A stretch of 64,000 bases of DNA from Podarcis raffonei. Taxonomy: Eukaryota > Chordata > Lepidosauria > Squamata > Lacertidae. The stretch is taken from positions 69,006,831 through 69,070,830 of the forward strand of contig NC_070607.1 of the NCBI RefSeq assembly GCF_027172205.1, written 5' to 3'. Both the position numbers and the translations under genes were made by a program. Below, in pieces: positions 1-13,400 of the stretch; positions within the stretch are counted from its first letter, which is position 1; each line of letters starts with the position of its first letter. The notes under the pieces were generated by a model. It saw only the letters and a list, made by a program, of their open reading frames with translations, did no database searches and was not told the DNA's origin.

Positions 1-173
1 GCTGTGCTTTTGCTATTGGGCCTCCCACTGCACACATGCCACTGGGATGCACTCACATCCCAGGGCAAAGTTCACTACCAGGAGCAACTACTTCCTGGCT
101 AGCGGAGCTCATTACCCGACACATTCGCAAGGAGGACGGTACGTAACACGAGGTTCCACTGTAGTATAGTAAA
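1..173. mobile_element. Palindromic DNA element, cut by window edge
   Basis: The right end reads CGAGGTTCCACTG followed by TA, and the interior (GCCTCCCACTGC, GGCTAGCGGAG) corresponds to the element at 45373-45590. It is probably a pogo/Tigger-type MITE with TA target duplication. The left part lies outside the window. Confidence 0.5.
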
Positions 174-2606
174 AGCACATTATGTAATTACTTCCGTGAC
201 AAAATGGTGGCGTGAGTGAGGCATGCAGAAACATTGTAGGACATTGATATGCTCCAATTCATAAACCACCATGAAGTTTTACAGCCAAACTTGAAAATAC
301 CCAGTTTCATACAGTGGTACTAAGCACAGTTAATGCTAATCATATAAAAAGGTCCCTTCATAACTGCACTTAAGACTGTATTTCCAAACCCTGGTCTGCA
401 TTAATCATGGCAAATATCAGTACACATGCAATGGTAACCTACAGTTAAGTGAACAAGAGAAAAAAAATAGGAAAACCTGTGCCAAAAAGTGGAGAAGAAA
501 GAGAGCAGTTTGTATATTCCCAAGCATGGGTCACTCCCACCTGCAGTTTAGGGAGCTAGCATTATGTCTGTACTGGGCCCCATAATGTCTACCACACATT
601 AACATGAGTAAACTAGCAGGAGCAGTTAATATGAAAAATAGTGTGATCATCTGTGGTTTCTTTAAATCTGTAAATCATTACTGCAGTATAAAACCATTCT
701 TTTTTAACCTGGCACTTGGAGTCCATGGCTGCTTGTCAAGAACAGAGCTTGATGTGCAGATACTATCCCTCTCTCTTGGATTGGTCTTCAGACAGAGACA
801 TAGTATTACAGACATTCTGTGCATTGTGGAAATGGAACATAAAGGTTATGACTGCTGAATCTTTTCCAGGCTGGATACAGCAAAGGAAATAGAATATGCA
901 GTTGTATGGAAGCATGATTATTATCATAGAATCGGTTCAGGGTGTTGAAGAACAGAATTAGAATCTAGAGACAGGCCTTTGGTGAGACCAGGAACAAAGT
1001 GCAAGGAGGAATAAATAAAATGAATAATGCAGGATAATAATAGTCCAATAATAAACTGAATTGACCAAAGTCAGTTGGATCTAGTCAGTTCCATTGTGGG
1101 AGGAAATAGCCTTTGGACTGCAGTAATAAAGCATAGCTGTCCATAGACAAATGCTAGCCTTGGTGCATGTCCTGAACTCACCTGGCTGTGGTATGTTCAA
1201 GCTCAACATGACAGAATAAATAAAATGCAGTGCTGTTGAAAACTAGGTTACTTTTCAGTGCTGCTATTAAGAAGGTGATGGTGGAAATCACTTATCTGGT
1301 GAGAAAGTCACTAATATGAGCAGCTCAGCATTCTGTAATACATTTAATTGCATCTACATATTAAATGTCTTAAAGTTTTTTTGGGGGAAAGTAGTTTCTG
1401 TTTGAGGGAGAACCACCTAGAAAGTGGAGACCACACATTTTAAGCATATTATGCCCTGTGCATGAGGATTCAGCACACACTCAATTCACACAGATGGTTT
1501 AAAATGTATTCAGGCTCCTTCATCCATTCAATTGGAAAGCCCGTGAAGGCTTTTGATTTATTTCGTAGTTATAGTCCACTGGTGAGGTGTCATGGTCCCT
1601 TTAGTGACTATTGGATTAGCTGCTTTGGGTTTCAGCCTCTGGCTAGGCATTACATGCAAAGGGGATTTAGGAGACCTTAAAACTTATTTTTTTAAAAAAT
1701 ACTTGCTGCTTATGTACCTGATAGCCACTACTGGAGGCCTGCTTGACAGTTTCTGTACAGTAGTTCTTGCTAATAGTACTCAGTAGGCTTAGAAATTTAG
1801 GCAGTTATTTCTTTGGCCTAAAGACAAAATTTTTAGCAACCCACCCTAAAACAAAAAGAGAACAGGATAGATAGAAATATCAGTCACCCCCTTTTTCTTT
1901 CACATGAAATCTGCTCCTTGCCCGGCTCTGTCAAAGCTTTTCTGTCCCTTCATTCATTTTTCCCATATGCAGAGCTGAGCTAAGTTGCTACATATCTCTG
2001 TCTATGCCTTCTGGGCCCAGAATCCAGTGACACAGATGGACAAGACTTCCTTTCTTTTGTGTTATATATTGAATACATAGTATTGTATTAAGGGAGAAAC
2101 CCTATCTGCCTGGTTTACAAAGAGGTGTGGGAAATTATACCTTGTACAGGTTTTCTGGGTAAGAAACAGTAGGACACTGCAGCTGTTGACTGGAGCTAGT
2201 TGCCAGCATCTTGCTCTGCATGCCTAACTCTAAGGTTTGCTTTACATACTGGCCTTTTAAGTCAGATAAGGGAGGCACATGGTTATGAATGTCCCATTCT
2301 AGTGTGTTCCACAGTAGCAGGATTGGCTATCCACATATACATCTTTGATAGTTTGCAGCTTGTGTGTTTTTGCGTGTGTGAGGGGGAGAGAGAGAGAGAG
2401 CGCACACTGCAAGACCAATAAAATAAGCTGACGTGTAAAATTATGGAATCTTGTTTTGAATCTTTCAAAGCTTTTTGTCTGATAAAACATAGCGTTCATC
2501 AAAGTGGTGATCTGGCAGACAAAATACAGTTACCACAAATAATTGTGCTAACCAAGACCATATTTTCACCAGCAGAAGGAGAAGTTACAGAAGGAGAAAC
2601 CTTAGC

Positions 2607-2610
<4 letters not shown>

Positions 2611-2645
<35 letters not shown>
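2611..2645. repeat. (TG)n microsatellite
   Basis: About 17 uninterrupted TG units. The long open frames across it are simple-sequence artefacts. Confidence 0.95.
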
Positions 2646-2647
<2 letters not shown>

Positions 2648-3357
2648 GTCTTCTATTTCTGCCTAAAGTGGGAACAAATTACATTCAATAAATATGTATT
2701 TGGTTGCATCACTGCACCATATAGGCCTTGGGTAGGGGTCCAGTTTCAGAAGCTTATGGAAGCCTCAATTCTCTTTTCGGTTGTGCTGCTATTTAGGAGG
2801 AGAGGGTGTCATTCTTTTTCACATGCTTAGTAGAGGTCTTCAAGTTATATTTTAGCTCATGGTTCCATATGTCTCAGTAATTTTTTTTAGATGTGCAGAG
2901 AAGGCTTAGCAGGATCATGTTTGCATTGCATTTAAGATGGGAGATGTGTTGCTACTCTTCAGTTGTATTAAGACACTCTACTCAGTGCATGTCTCATCCC
3001 TCGCTGGTATGCATGACAAGACAAAGCCCAGCCCTCTTCTCTGCCTTGGACGTGGATGGGGAGTAGGGATTGTCCCTGATGTTGGACTGTACTGGAAGCA
3101 CAGCCCAACTGTGGGGCAGATCCCTGTCACACCAGCTCCCAGTTGGAGAAGGCTAGGGCTGCTATTCTTGGTGCTGGGCTGTCCAGAAAACCAAGCGCTG
3201 GCTCACCTACCACCTTTGGTTCAGAGCTTGATGGGTGGCGATGTTCCCTACACCTGTGCTGGGCTTATTGATCTGCGTGCCTCTCAAGCCTTTCAAAGGC
3301 TCTGCATGAGTAGAATGACTTCTGTTAGTGCAATGGGACGTCCCCTATCTTCTTCTT

Positions 3358-3460
3358 CCTGCACCCCCAACCTTCTGAAGCAGATTTGGGCGGTATGGGG
3401 AGCACAGGGGAAAATCTGTTACATGAGCAGTCTTTCCACCCACACAGTGACTTAATTGGA
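3358..3460. repeat. Unclassified dispersed repeat copy
   Basis: It shares the order ACCCCCAACC, GAAGCAGATTTGGG and a GGGGAA block with 43046-43190 and 59885-60015. The family was not identified. Confidence 0.3.
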
Positions 3461-4906
3461 TTCAGCGGGTTTGGCAGGCTACTGACAACTGCAAATTTTG
3501 GCTTGGCTATCAAATTTTGGCTTGCCTCTGTCTGTATAGGATTTGTTACTGTAGTCCAGTTGTTATGTTGTTGACAGAGCCATGTAAACCAGCAAAACAT
3601 ATTTTTAATATTTGAAACATTGTTCATGCCCACTGCTTCTTGGTAGCTCACATTTATAGCACCTCAAATTTCAGCAGAAAATTGTAGTTTACTTACTTAC
3701 AATAGCATTTTAAAATTATGATTTTAAGCTGTACATCAAACTTAGAACTGAAAATAAAAACAACTCTAGGAGTCAACAATGTTCCAGTTACTGGGGGGGG
3801 GGTGAAAGCTTTTAGAAAAAGGTGTTGCAGTTCTATTGTAATGTCTAAAACACAAGTCACGAAGAGCCACCATGTTGAGGCTGTTTCATTTTGCAAATGA
3901 TTTTCATGTTCTAGATCAGTGGTGTGCATGTTCCAGATCACTGTTCCAGAACAGTGCTTTTATATGCCACTGTTCATTAGTTTGAGACTTATGGTGTTAA
4001 TGAAGGAGTTGATAAATCACAAAACAACCTTAACAAAATTGCAGCAGTAAAAGCCTGTAGTGCTGTTAGCATGAACTGGAAGCAAGAAAGTGCAAGAACA
4101 AAGGCATTACAGAAAAGATAATATATTTAGCAGTATATATCAGATAACCCAGATAATCCAGTAGCGTCTGTTCAGTTCTCTGTAATACACTACATACACT
4201 AAATCTAAGATTCATGTACTGTGTAAAAGCTAGCACTGTTCAGTGCATCATATCTGTAAACTTGCAGGACTGAAATTAAGGACCTCTTCAGACAATGCAT
4301 CAGCTTTGTGGTTACTCAAAATTTGTTCTGCATGATACCTGGTCCATATGGCAAGGATTGTTGTTGTTTTTTAAAAAAAACACCTACTATTAGAGAAACA
4401 TTTAGAGATGACAATCCAGGTGGTAAGCAGTTACATTCAACAATATGTTACGTGGCAACAACACAGTAAACTCTAAAGGTGGTGGCCATAGCACATGGAG
4501 CAAAGTGTAGACAGGTAGCACTGGAAAGAACAAACAGTGATGTACAAAACTGTGCTGAATTATCAATAAAATATTGACCACAAAGAATTTAATTTGAGAA
4601 GCATTACAGATATGTTGGTACCTGAACATCAGAGGGAGCCCCTCAACAATGATACTGTTTCCACAGTATACCCAGGTGCTCCACTTTGACATCCAGAGAT
4701 GAGTTTTAGTAAGATCTGGGGTATACAAAGCCAGTCTTTGTAATGAAGAGACTATATATTTAAGGGCACTCTTTTCAACATACAGTATAAAGAATGCAAA
4801 GAAAACTTACATAATTGAAACATTGGAATATGAATTATTTTAACTGATTAGACAGATTAGCAATTGACACAGGTTCTGGTGATTGATATTTAATTGCATT
4901 TTTCAG

Positions 4907-5017
4907 GGGAATAAAAGCAGCGGCTTATAACAAAATGAGAAAACATCCACCAAACAGAAGAGGTATCAGCTTTGAAGTGGGAGCCCAGTTGGAAGCCCGA
5001 GACAGATTAAAAAACTG
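4907..5017 (+). CDS. PHF20: PHF20 first coding exon with start codon
   Basis: The acceptor TTTCAG ends at 4906, 28 nt of 5' UTR follow, and the ATG is at 4935. The peptide [15 protein letters not shown] matches the human N-terminus apart from the second residue, which fixes the start. The exon ends mid-codon at 5017 before GTATTT. Because it begins with an acceptor, at least one non-coding exon must lie upstream. Confidence 0.96.
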
Positions 5018-7431
5018 GTATTTCTTATTTCATGATAAAAACTTGGATACATTTTTGTGATGCTGTCACATTGTGCTACAAACAGGGAGTCAAACCAACA
5101 AAAGTTCCAGTTCAGGTCTGGTTCTGATTCAACTGCAATCAGACCAGTAGCATTTCAGTAACTGGTTCAGAGTATCCGAACCACCTAGTCTTGTTCTACT
5201 TTATGTGAGAAAACGTAAAAGGTGGTTCACATATATGATAAGGTGATTAGTATCAACGTGATAATTATCCTAATGTCAACAATACAAAATGTTTAAATAT
5301 ATTGTACAGATGCAGCTATTTATCTGACAATCTTTATGTCACATTGTAAAAATAGAAAGTTTCAAAAACTTAAAGGCCTAGTTTGGGTGTAATGGTATTG
5401 TGCACTGAACTTTAGTTTTCCTATCTTCCCTTTGTTTACACACTCAGCTTGGGGGAAAACTGCCTGGTTAATTCACAGTTTCTGTGATATCTAAACCAGA
5501 AAAATAGTTTAATCTCTGCCTGCAAACCATATTGGCTGCATTTGTACACAGTGCTAAACTATTGTTTAGCAGTACTATATGGAGTGAGTCAGAGCAGAGG
5601 CTCATGCTCGCACACTTCCTTCATTTCTTCTTCATTAACCAGGAAAAGGACATTTACTTTCCACAATCTGGTTTATTACAAATGCTGGCAAAAGTCCTAA
5701 CTCTGCATTGACAGTGGGGAAGCACTCAAGCCTAAGGCTTTCCTCAATACTTTTACAGCTTGTTCTTACAGCACTAAACCATGATTTTAGCATTGCATTC
5801 TTCTCAATATTAGTTCTGTGAATGCATTAGTAGTTTATTATAATTTTTTGTTTTTGGAGTCAGTAAGTGCTATCTTTTCAGTTTTTAGTCAAACCCTTAT
5901 TCCAAACTAATAACCTGCCCTTTTTTCTGATTGTGTTCTCATTCTTGTTTCAAACAGTGATGTGGGACAGGATATTTTCGGTAATGGAAAAAATTCCATT
6001 GCTATGTTTTTCCACATTAAAAAAGACCCATATGACAATATTGATAAGTATTTCATTAAATACTTTGTATTCACTTGAATATAACATCAAACATTTCAGT
6101 TCAGATACTTTTGGCTATTTAGGAAATGAGATATTTATACAGCACATAATATTAGCATGGTATTCTTTAATAAAAATGATAAATAAATAAAAATGACATT
6201 TTAAAATAATTTTGTTTAATAAACACGGCAGAAATTATAAATTGGATCACAGTGGATCACAGTTGAATTCGGGCATAATAAAAGTTTGCAGACAGCTAAC
6301 ATCACCAATGATTATGTAGGTTCTGATTATGCTAGGTTTTCAGTTTTTTTAAAAAAGGGTTCGGTTTGACTCCCTGCCATTAACTTTGTTCTGATTGCAA
6401 ATGTTCATATAGTATTTATTGATTTTGCTCCCCTCACCTAATGTCTGCTGATCTGTAATACAGTGCAATCCTATACATGTCTACTCAGAAGTAAGTCTCA
6501 TTGAGCCTAATGGTGCTTACTCCCAGGTAAGTGGGTATAGGATTGCAGCCTTTGTGTTTAAACTGTTGTGAAGTTGGTACAGGGTTCAGCCTGAATGTCC
6601 TGCACAAAGATCACCCATCTGCACTTTCTTGAAAAGTAATCTCTGATTCAGGATCTGAAATCTCCATGACTATTTAGAGTAGACAGTACTAGACTACATG
6701 GACAAATACTCCGATCTGGCATGAGGCTGTTTCCTAAGGCACAGTGAGACCTTCTGCTTTACACCATTTTAATTGTTATCACAGTATTACTGTTTTTGAG
6801 GTGCCAAGTGTAAGGGATCTAGGAAGAGGCTCTGAAAAAGACATTTGAGTCAACAAGTCGATCATTTGGGGATTGCCTTCTCCCGTGTCATCCTAGTCGC
6901 TCTCTAAGATCAGAAGGAATGGTTCTTCTCTGTGTCTTTCCTAGAGTGGAAGCACAACCGAGTGGAACGAGAGAAGAGGCCTCTAAATAACTGGTATCAT
7001 GGGATGCTTTGCCTTTTGAAATGTGGTTGGCTCTCTCCCTTGCTGTTTTTTGTATGCAAGCTATTGAAGACCATTTCATTGTGACCTTTTACTTTATGAC
7101 ACATATATGGATATATTCTGAATTTTTTTGTTATTTTTACGGAAGCATTATGTTTTATATGTTGTAAACAGCCATGAACGGTGTATTTACTCTAGAAGGG
7201 AGCATACTCTAATCAGTAAATTATAAAAAAAGAACAATATGGTTAGGGTATATCCCATTCCCCTGAGGTATAGTGTCCTTACTCTTCAATACCCTGTACC
7301 TTGAAATGAAGGACCCCTGTCAAGTGGCTGAAATAAAAACTTTGATCACGAGGAATGCTTTAAAAGGGGGTAAACTAGTGGATTACTTTTTCATTCTGAC
7401 TTTATGGAGGTTGAAAGTAGAATGTGATATT

Positions 7432-7478
<47 letters not shown>

Positions 7479-10400
7479 TTGTATCCCAGCCACTCTGGGC
7501 AGCTTCCAACAAAAATTAAAAATACATTAAAATGTCACACATTAAAAACAAATAATAATAGTAATTTATTATTTGTATTGTTCTGAATTGATAAGTAGAA
7601 CTTTGTTTTGTGTTATAGAGAATACTGGAAAGTTCGCTTTTTGATGTTGCTTCTTGAGGACCACCATGTATAGGAAAACTGAGAATCAATCTTTTTTAAG
7701 AGACTAAGCTGAACCTTGACACTGCAGAACGCTGATACTAGACATTTGTATAGAAAAGATAGCTACACATTTCATTTTTAATCATTCTGTCTCTCTTGGG
7801 TTAATGTATTATGGAAACATGCTTTCATGAGAACTTGTTTTGGCTAGATCAAGGTTATAGCAAATGACGTATCTAAAATGATGCATTCTGGACAGTTTGC
7901 AGGCTGCTGAAGGTGAGGGTTGGTAGCATTGGAAGTTTATATAAAAAAAAGAGTTTATTTTTGAAATGTTTCAATGAATGAACTAGTGTTTCTTGATAAT
8001 ATTTCCATTTCTTCAGTTTGGTCACTGAAGATAATGTACACCACTTAGAAATTTGAATAATTAAGTGGTATATAAATGTCTTAAATTTGTTTGTTAAATT
8101 TATTGGTCACTTTTTTTAGCAAGGGACCACAAAGTGACTTACAGTACATTGTATAAACAAACAAACAAACAAACACATACATTAAACCAGGCATGAAAGA
8201 AAAACCAAGAAAAACAATCCTCTTCTTAAAGGCAGGATTAAAAATTCCCCATCTACTAAAGGGGACCACAGATATTTAAGAGCCAAAGCCCTGGTGAAAA
8301 AGAAATATTTTTATTTGGTGCCTGCATCTATACAATGATGGTGCCAGGTGAGCCACCCCCAAGTAGAGCATTCTAAGCACAAGGAGTCACCACTGAAAAG
8401 CACTGTTCTAATGTTGGCGCCCTTCAGACCTCCTGAGGAGGGGCACACACAAAGAAGGGCTTCAGATGATGGTTGCAGGGTTGAGGTTGGTTCATATGAG
8501 GAGAGGTTGTCCTTGATGCATTGAGGTCCTTAGCTGCATAAAGGTTTATAGGTCAAAACCAGCATTTGAATTGGACCTGGATTTTAATTGGTAGCCAGTG
8601 CAGTTTGGCCAGGATTAGGGTTAACTGCCTAGAGTCTCTTGCCCTAGGCAACCTGGCCATTGAATTCTATACCAGCTGTAAATAATAAAATAATCAGCTC
8701 AGACCAAGGGCTCCTAATACATTAGGGAGCTCTGATGTGCATATGAGACTCCTGTATAAGCTAGTGGGTCACGGTTGCCTAATGATACAAACCTACAGCT
8801 TTTTCTGTCTATATGAATGTATGTGTGTTGATTTTATCTATTATTGCTGCCTATGTGCTGCTTACCTTTTCATTTGTTATTTAAAATATCTGAACAACTG
8901 GAAACATAATACTGAACAGCTAGTTAATTATAGTTTCCTTGACAGTAGGCCTTATAAACAGAAACCTTTTGAATAAACACTTCATTGTACATATTGTGCA
9001 AGTAAAAAACAACAATACTGGGTTGTGAGAGAAAATTGTAGCTTGTTAGGCAGATGCTGGTGTTATGTCATTCTCCTTGCAAGTATAGATGGGGGGTTAT
9101 AATCAGTATATTTGACATAACCCTAGTCGTTTTCAGGAGCTAAGCTTTCTTGCTGCAGTAGCAACACAGCAAGAATTGTATTAGACTTCATGATAATTGG
9201 AGGCAGAAGGTGGGTTGCCGTTGTCAAGTTATAAAGCAACCTGGTCTGCCCTTTATTGAACTTGAGTTTATATGCAAAACTGTGATTCTAGGTTTGAAAA
9301 GAACAGCATTAACTTTTCTGAGAATTGTAAACTTAGTAAACACTTGACTAAGGAATGATTTCTTGGGAAAGTGGGACCTGTAGCATTCTGTACTGGTGTT
9401 TCCCCCCACCTCAATTACCAATGTAGTGTCCTCAATTTCTGTTGGACTCCCAACTTCCATAAGTGCTGATTGACTAGGGCTCATGGGAGTTGTAGTCCAA
9501 TGACAATTGGGGCGTGTCATGTTGATTATTCCTGGTTTTAGGCATTTGAGTCTAATGTAGCCTATAGCCTTTTGAAGAAGAATGTATTACTATAGCAAAA
9601 TACAGGTTTGGAGCATGAAATAAAATTAGTTCAGAAGTGTTAGATGAGAAGTTGTATTATTAGAATTAGTTTTAAATTACTATATTTAAGTATACAAGAA
9701 CTGTAGTCCTTAAGAAGTTGAAAATGATTTGTGGTTATAGCCGATATGATATTGTATAGAATTCTATGGTTGTTAGGGTATTCTTGCTATTGGGTCCAGT
9801 TTAGAAGTAGCACTTCTAAGACAGGTAATTAATGGTGAGCAAGGAGTGGTAGAAGGAAAAGAAATGACATAAATGACGTAGGATTACTAACCATCAATAA
9901 GTAGGGTTTTGTTTTGTTTTTTGGCTATGCTATGGTTACCCCAAGCTAATGCCTTCTAGATATTGTTGGTCGTCAACTTCCATCATCTCCAACCATTGGT
10001 CAAGTTGGCTGAGATTGTTAAGAGTTATCCAAAGCATTTGGAGGACACCAGGCTGGAGAAAGCTGCTGTATCTGATATTGATGTGTGGTCAATTCCTAAT
10101 TCTGTTTTTTCAATTCCTAATTCTGAGAGGAAACTAATCTGCCAGTATATCAAAGTAAAGATACAGTGAGGGGGAAAAGTATTTGATCCCCTGCTAAATT
10201 TGCTCATTTGCCCACTGATGAAGAAAAGACCAGTCCATAATTTTAATGGTAGGTTTATTGTAGCTGTGAGAGACAGAATAACAACAGGAAAATCCCCAGA
10301 AACCCAGAAGACAAATGTCAGAGATTGATGTGCATTATGATGAGTGAAATAAGGATTTGATCCCTTTGCAAAAGATGACTTAGTACTTGGCGACAAAGCC

Positions 10401-13400
10401 CTTGTTGGCAATCACAGAGGCCAAACGTTTCTTGTAGGTGGCCACAAGGTTTGCACACATCTCAGGAGGTATTTTGTCCCACTCCTCTTTGCAGATCCTC
10501 TCCAAGTCAGTAAGATTTCGAGGCTGATGTGTCGAACCTTCACCTCCCTCCACAGATTTCCGATGGATTAAGGCAGGGGTCGGCAAACTTTTTCAGCAGG
10601 GGGCTGGTCCACTGTCCCTCAGACCTTGTGGTGGGCCGGACTATATTTTTTTTGGGGGGGGGGAATTCCAATGCCCCGCAAATAACCCAGAGATGCATTT
10701 TAAATAAAAGCACACATTCTACTCATGTAAAAACACGCTGATTTCCCAGACTGTCCACGGGCTGGATTGAGAAGGCGATTGGGCTGGATCCGGCCCCCGG
10801 GCCTTAGTTTGCCTACCCATGGATTAAGGTCTAGGCCACTCCAGGACCTTAATGTGCTTTTTCTTGAGCCACTCCTTTGTTGCCTTGGCCGTGTGTTTTG
10901 GGTCATTGTCGTGCTGGAATACCCATCCTCAGCCCATTTTCAATGCCCTGGCTGAGGGAAGGAGGTGCTCACCCAAGATTTGACGATACATGGTCCCGTC
11001 CATTGTCCCTTCGATGCGGTGAAGGTGTCCTGTCCCCTTAGCAGAAAAACACCCCCAAAGTATAATATCTCTCTCTCTCCCCCCCCCCATGTTTGACAGT
11101 GGGGATGGTGTTCTTGGGTGGTCGTAGGGAGCATTCCTCCTCCTCCAAACACGGTGAGTTGAGTTGATGCCAAAGAACTCTATTTTAGTCTCATCTGAGC
11201 ACAACACTTTGACCCAGTTCGCCTCTGGGTCATTCAGATGTTCATTGGCAAACTGCAGACGGGCCTGTACATTTGCTGTCTTGAGCAAGGGAACCTTGCG
11301 GGCTCTGCAAGATCTCAGTCCTTCACGGCGTAGTGTGTTACCAACTGTTTTCATGGTGACTATGGTCCCAGCTGCCCTGAGATCATTGACAAGTTCCCCC
11401 CATGTAGTTCTGGGCTGCTTCATCACCGTTCTCATGATCATTGCAACTCCATGAGTTGAGATCCTGCATGGAGCCCCAGACCAACGGAGGTTGACAGTTA
11501 TTTTGTGTTTCTTCCATTTGCGAATTATTGCACCAACCTTCTCACCAAGCTGCTTGGCAATAGTCTTGTAGCCCAGTCCAGCCTTGTGCAGGTCTACAAT
11601 CCTGTCCCTGACATCCTTGGACAGCTCTTTGGTCTTGGTCATGGTGGTTACTTTGGAATCTGCTGGATTGATTGCTTCAAAAGTGTCTTTTGTACAGGAA
11701 CTGTAATGAGCTGGGATTACAGGTAAAACCTCTCCCTTACAGCAGGTGCTTCTAATCTCAGCTCGTTACATACAGTGAAGATACCAGGTAGCCTGACATC
11801 TGGCTGGTTGCTAGGGGATCAAATACTTATTTCACTCATTATAATACACATCAATCTCTGACTTTTGTCTTCTGGGTTTCTGGGGTTTTTCCTATTGTTA
11901 CGGCTACAATAGACCTACCATTAAAATTATGGACTGGTCATTTCTTTGTCAGAGGGCAAACGGGCAAATTTAGCAGGGGATTAAATACTTTACCCCCTCA
12001 CTGTAGGAAATAGTGTTTTGTTTTGTTTTTTATTTTGCTGCAGTTATATACCATATAGGCTTCTAGGAAATTTCACAAGTTTTAAACAAGGGAACTTGTC
12101 CTAAATTTTAATATAGATGTGATTGCAATTGTATAATACAAAGAAAGAACATATTCACATGCCATTTTGTTCTGTACTTTGAGACTAAACAATCTAAATA
12201 TGTGGGATATGAACATCATGCATGTTATTTAACATTTTAGAAGCATGATCTAGTAGCAAGAGATCAAATATGCTTTAGAAGGGTCACCATCTTGCTTCCC
12301 ACTGGTGAACTTTCTCCCCTTTCTGTCTGACCTCATAATTTATTCTGAACAAACTTCTGCTTTGAGATAAAAATTGCCAGAACCATCTCCCAAGCTAAGG
12401 TGATTTTGCTCATCTCATCTGATATCAGTAGGGGATGATGAAAATGTTCTCTGCTTGAAGATGGATTGATTAATATGATTTGCTAAAAAGGATCTTGCTC
12501 CATAATGGTTGAGGACCAATCAGGAGGAACTGATTATTCTCTAGGAGCAAGCATTTAGGTCTGAGGAGTCCTTCTCAGCTTCTGTACCCACATGATTATT
12601 GCACGCTTGAAAATTCCCTGTTACTTTGTCATATGGGATAAGCTCTTGTTTGTTACTTTTGAAGTTACCCTTAACAAAAGTGTAAATTAAGCTATTGTAG
12701 AGATGTACATGTTGTATGGATCTGTGTTTAATTTTTAAAATAGACTAATTCTTAACACTACTGAGTGACATCAAACATTACAAAAGTAGATTTCCCATTC
12801 TTCTTCGTCCTCCTTCAGCCCCCTCCCCATATTTCCACAAGGTCCTGTAACTTGCCAAGGCAGATTTGGTGGGTATGCAGTCTGTCTGCCAGCACTTGAG
12901 AACAATTCGATGTCAGCCACCGATAACAGCAGTGTCAGGTCATGGCGCTGACAAATTAGCATTGCCTATTGTCATCATCCTGAGGATACCAAGCAGCTAT
13001 TCCTAGGGGCCTTTTTGTTGTTCTCTGATGGCATAAGATTTTTAACTTTCTTTCATATACTGCTGATAGCACCAGCAAGGTTGTTTGGCTAGAACATTAG
13101 TTATGGCGAAAAGTGCAAAGTCTGCACAGCAAAAGCATGGATAAAAACTGTGACTGGAAACCATGACTTAAGAATTCACAAGACACAACCATAAGCACAT
13201 AAACTGTCGGCTCTTTGTTAATGTTGATTTCAGGTGTTTGTCATATTTCCTAGAAAAAGAAACAGTTTAGCTTAATAATAAAAAAAGCAAGATTAAATTG
13301 ATCACAAAAGGTGGAAATTGAAGCTATTTGTATATCATATTCTTTTTTACCAAAATGTATGGCTTTGTAATATAGTTACTCCTTTTTCAAGGCAATTATT

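Larger units (their letters stand above)
1..4906 (+). other. Upstream non-coding region, probably PHF20 intron 1
   Basis: No host coding exon was recognised. The coding exon at 4907 starts with an acceptor, and there is no CpG-rich promoter here, so this is most simply intron 1. It holds a truncated palindromic element at the left edge, a (GA)n run near 2384-2400, a (TG)n run at 2611-2645 and one copy of an unclassified repeat near 3358-3460. The open frame at 2937-3455 has no recognisable domain or homologue and no exon signals that join it to anything. Confidence 0.5.
10164..12003 (-). mobile_element. Tc1-type DNA transposon, with nested hAT
   Basis: The ends are CAGTGAGGGGGAAAAGTATT and, on the other strand, CAGTGAGGGGGTAAAGTATT, each flanked by TA. 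The inverted repeats extend for over 100 bp (shared block through TCCATAATTTTAATGGTAG). Without the 248-bp insert and one 8-bp repeat the element is about 1.58 kb, the usual Tc1 size. The transposase lies on the minus strand and is broken. This belongs to the fish/amphibian-type Tc1 elements with a GTATTTGATCCCCTGCT end (from memory). Confidence 0.95.

Noticed and set aside
2443-2830. Open frames rich in Cys-Val
   Set aside because: Translation of the (TG)n microsatellite.
2937-3455. 172-codon plus-strand frame
   Set aside because: No domain, no homologue recalled, no splice signals tying it to PHF20, and it overlaps a dispersed repeat at its end.
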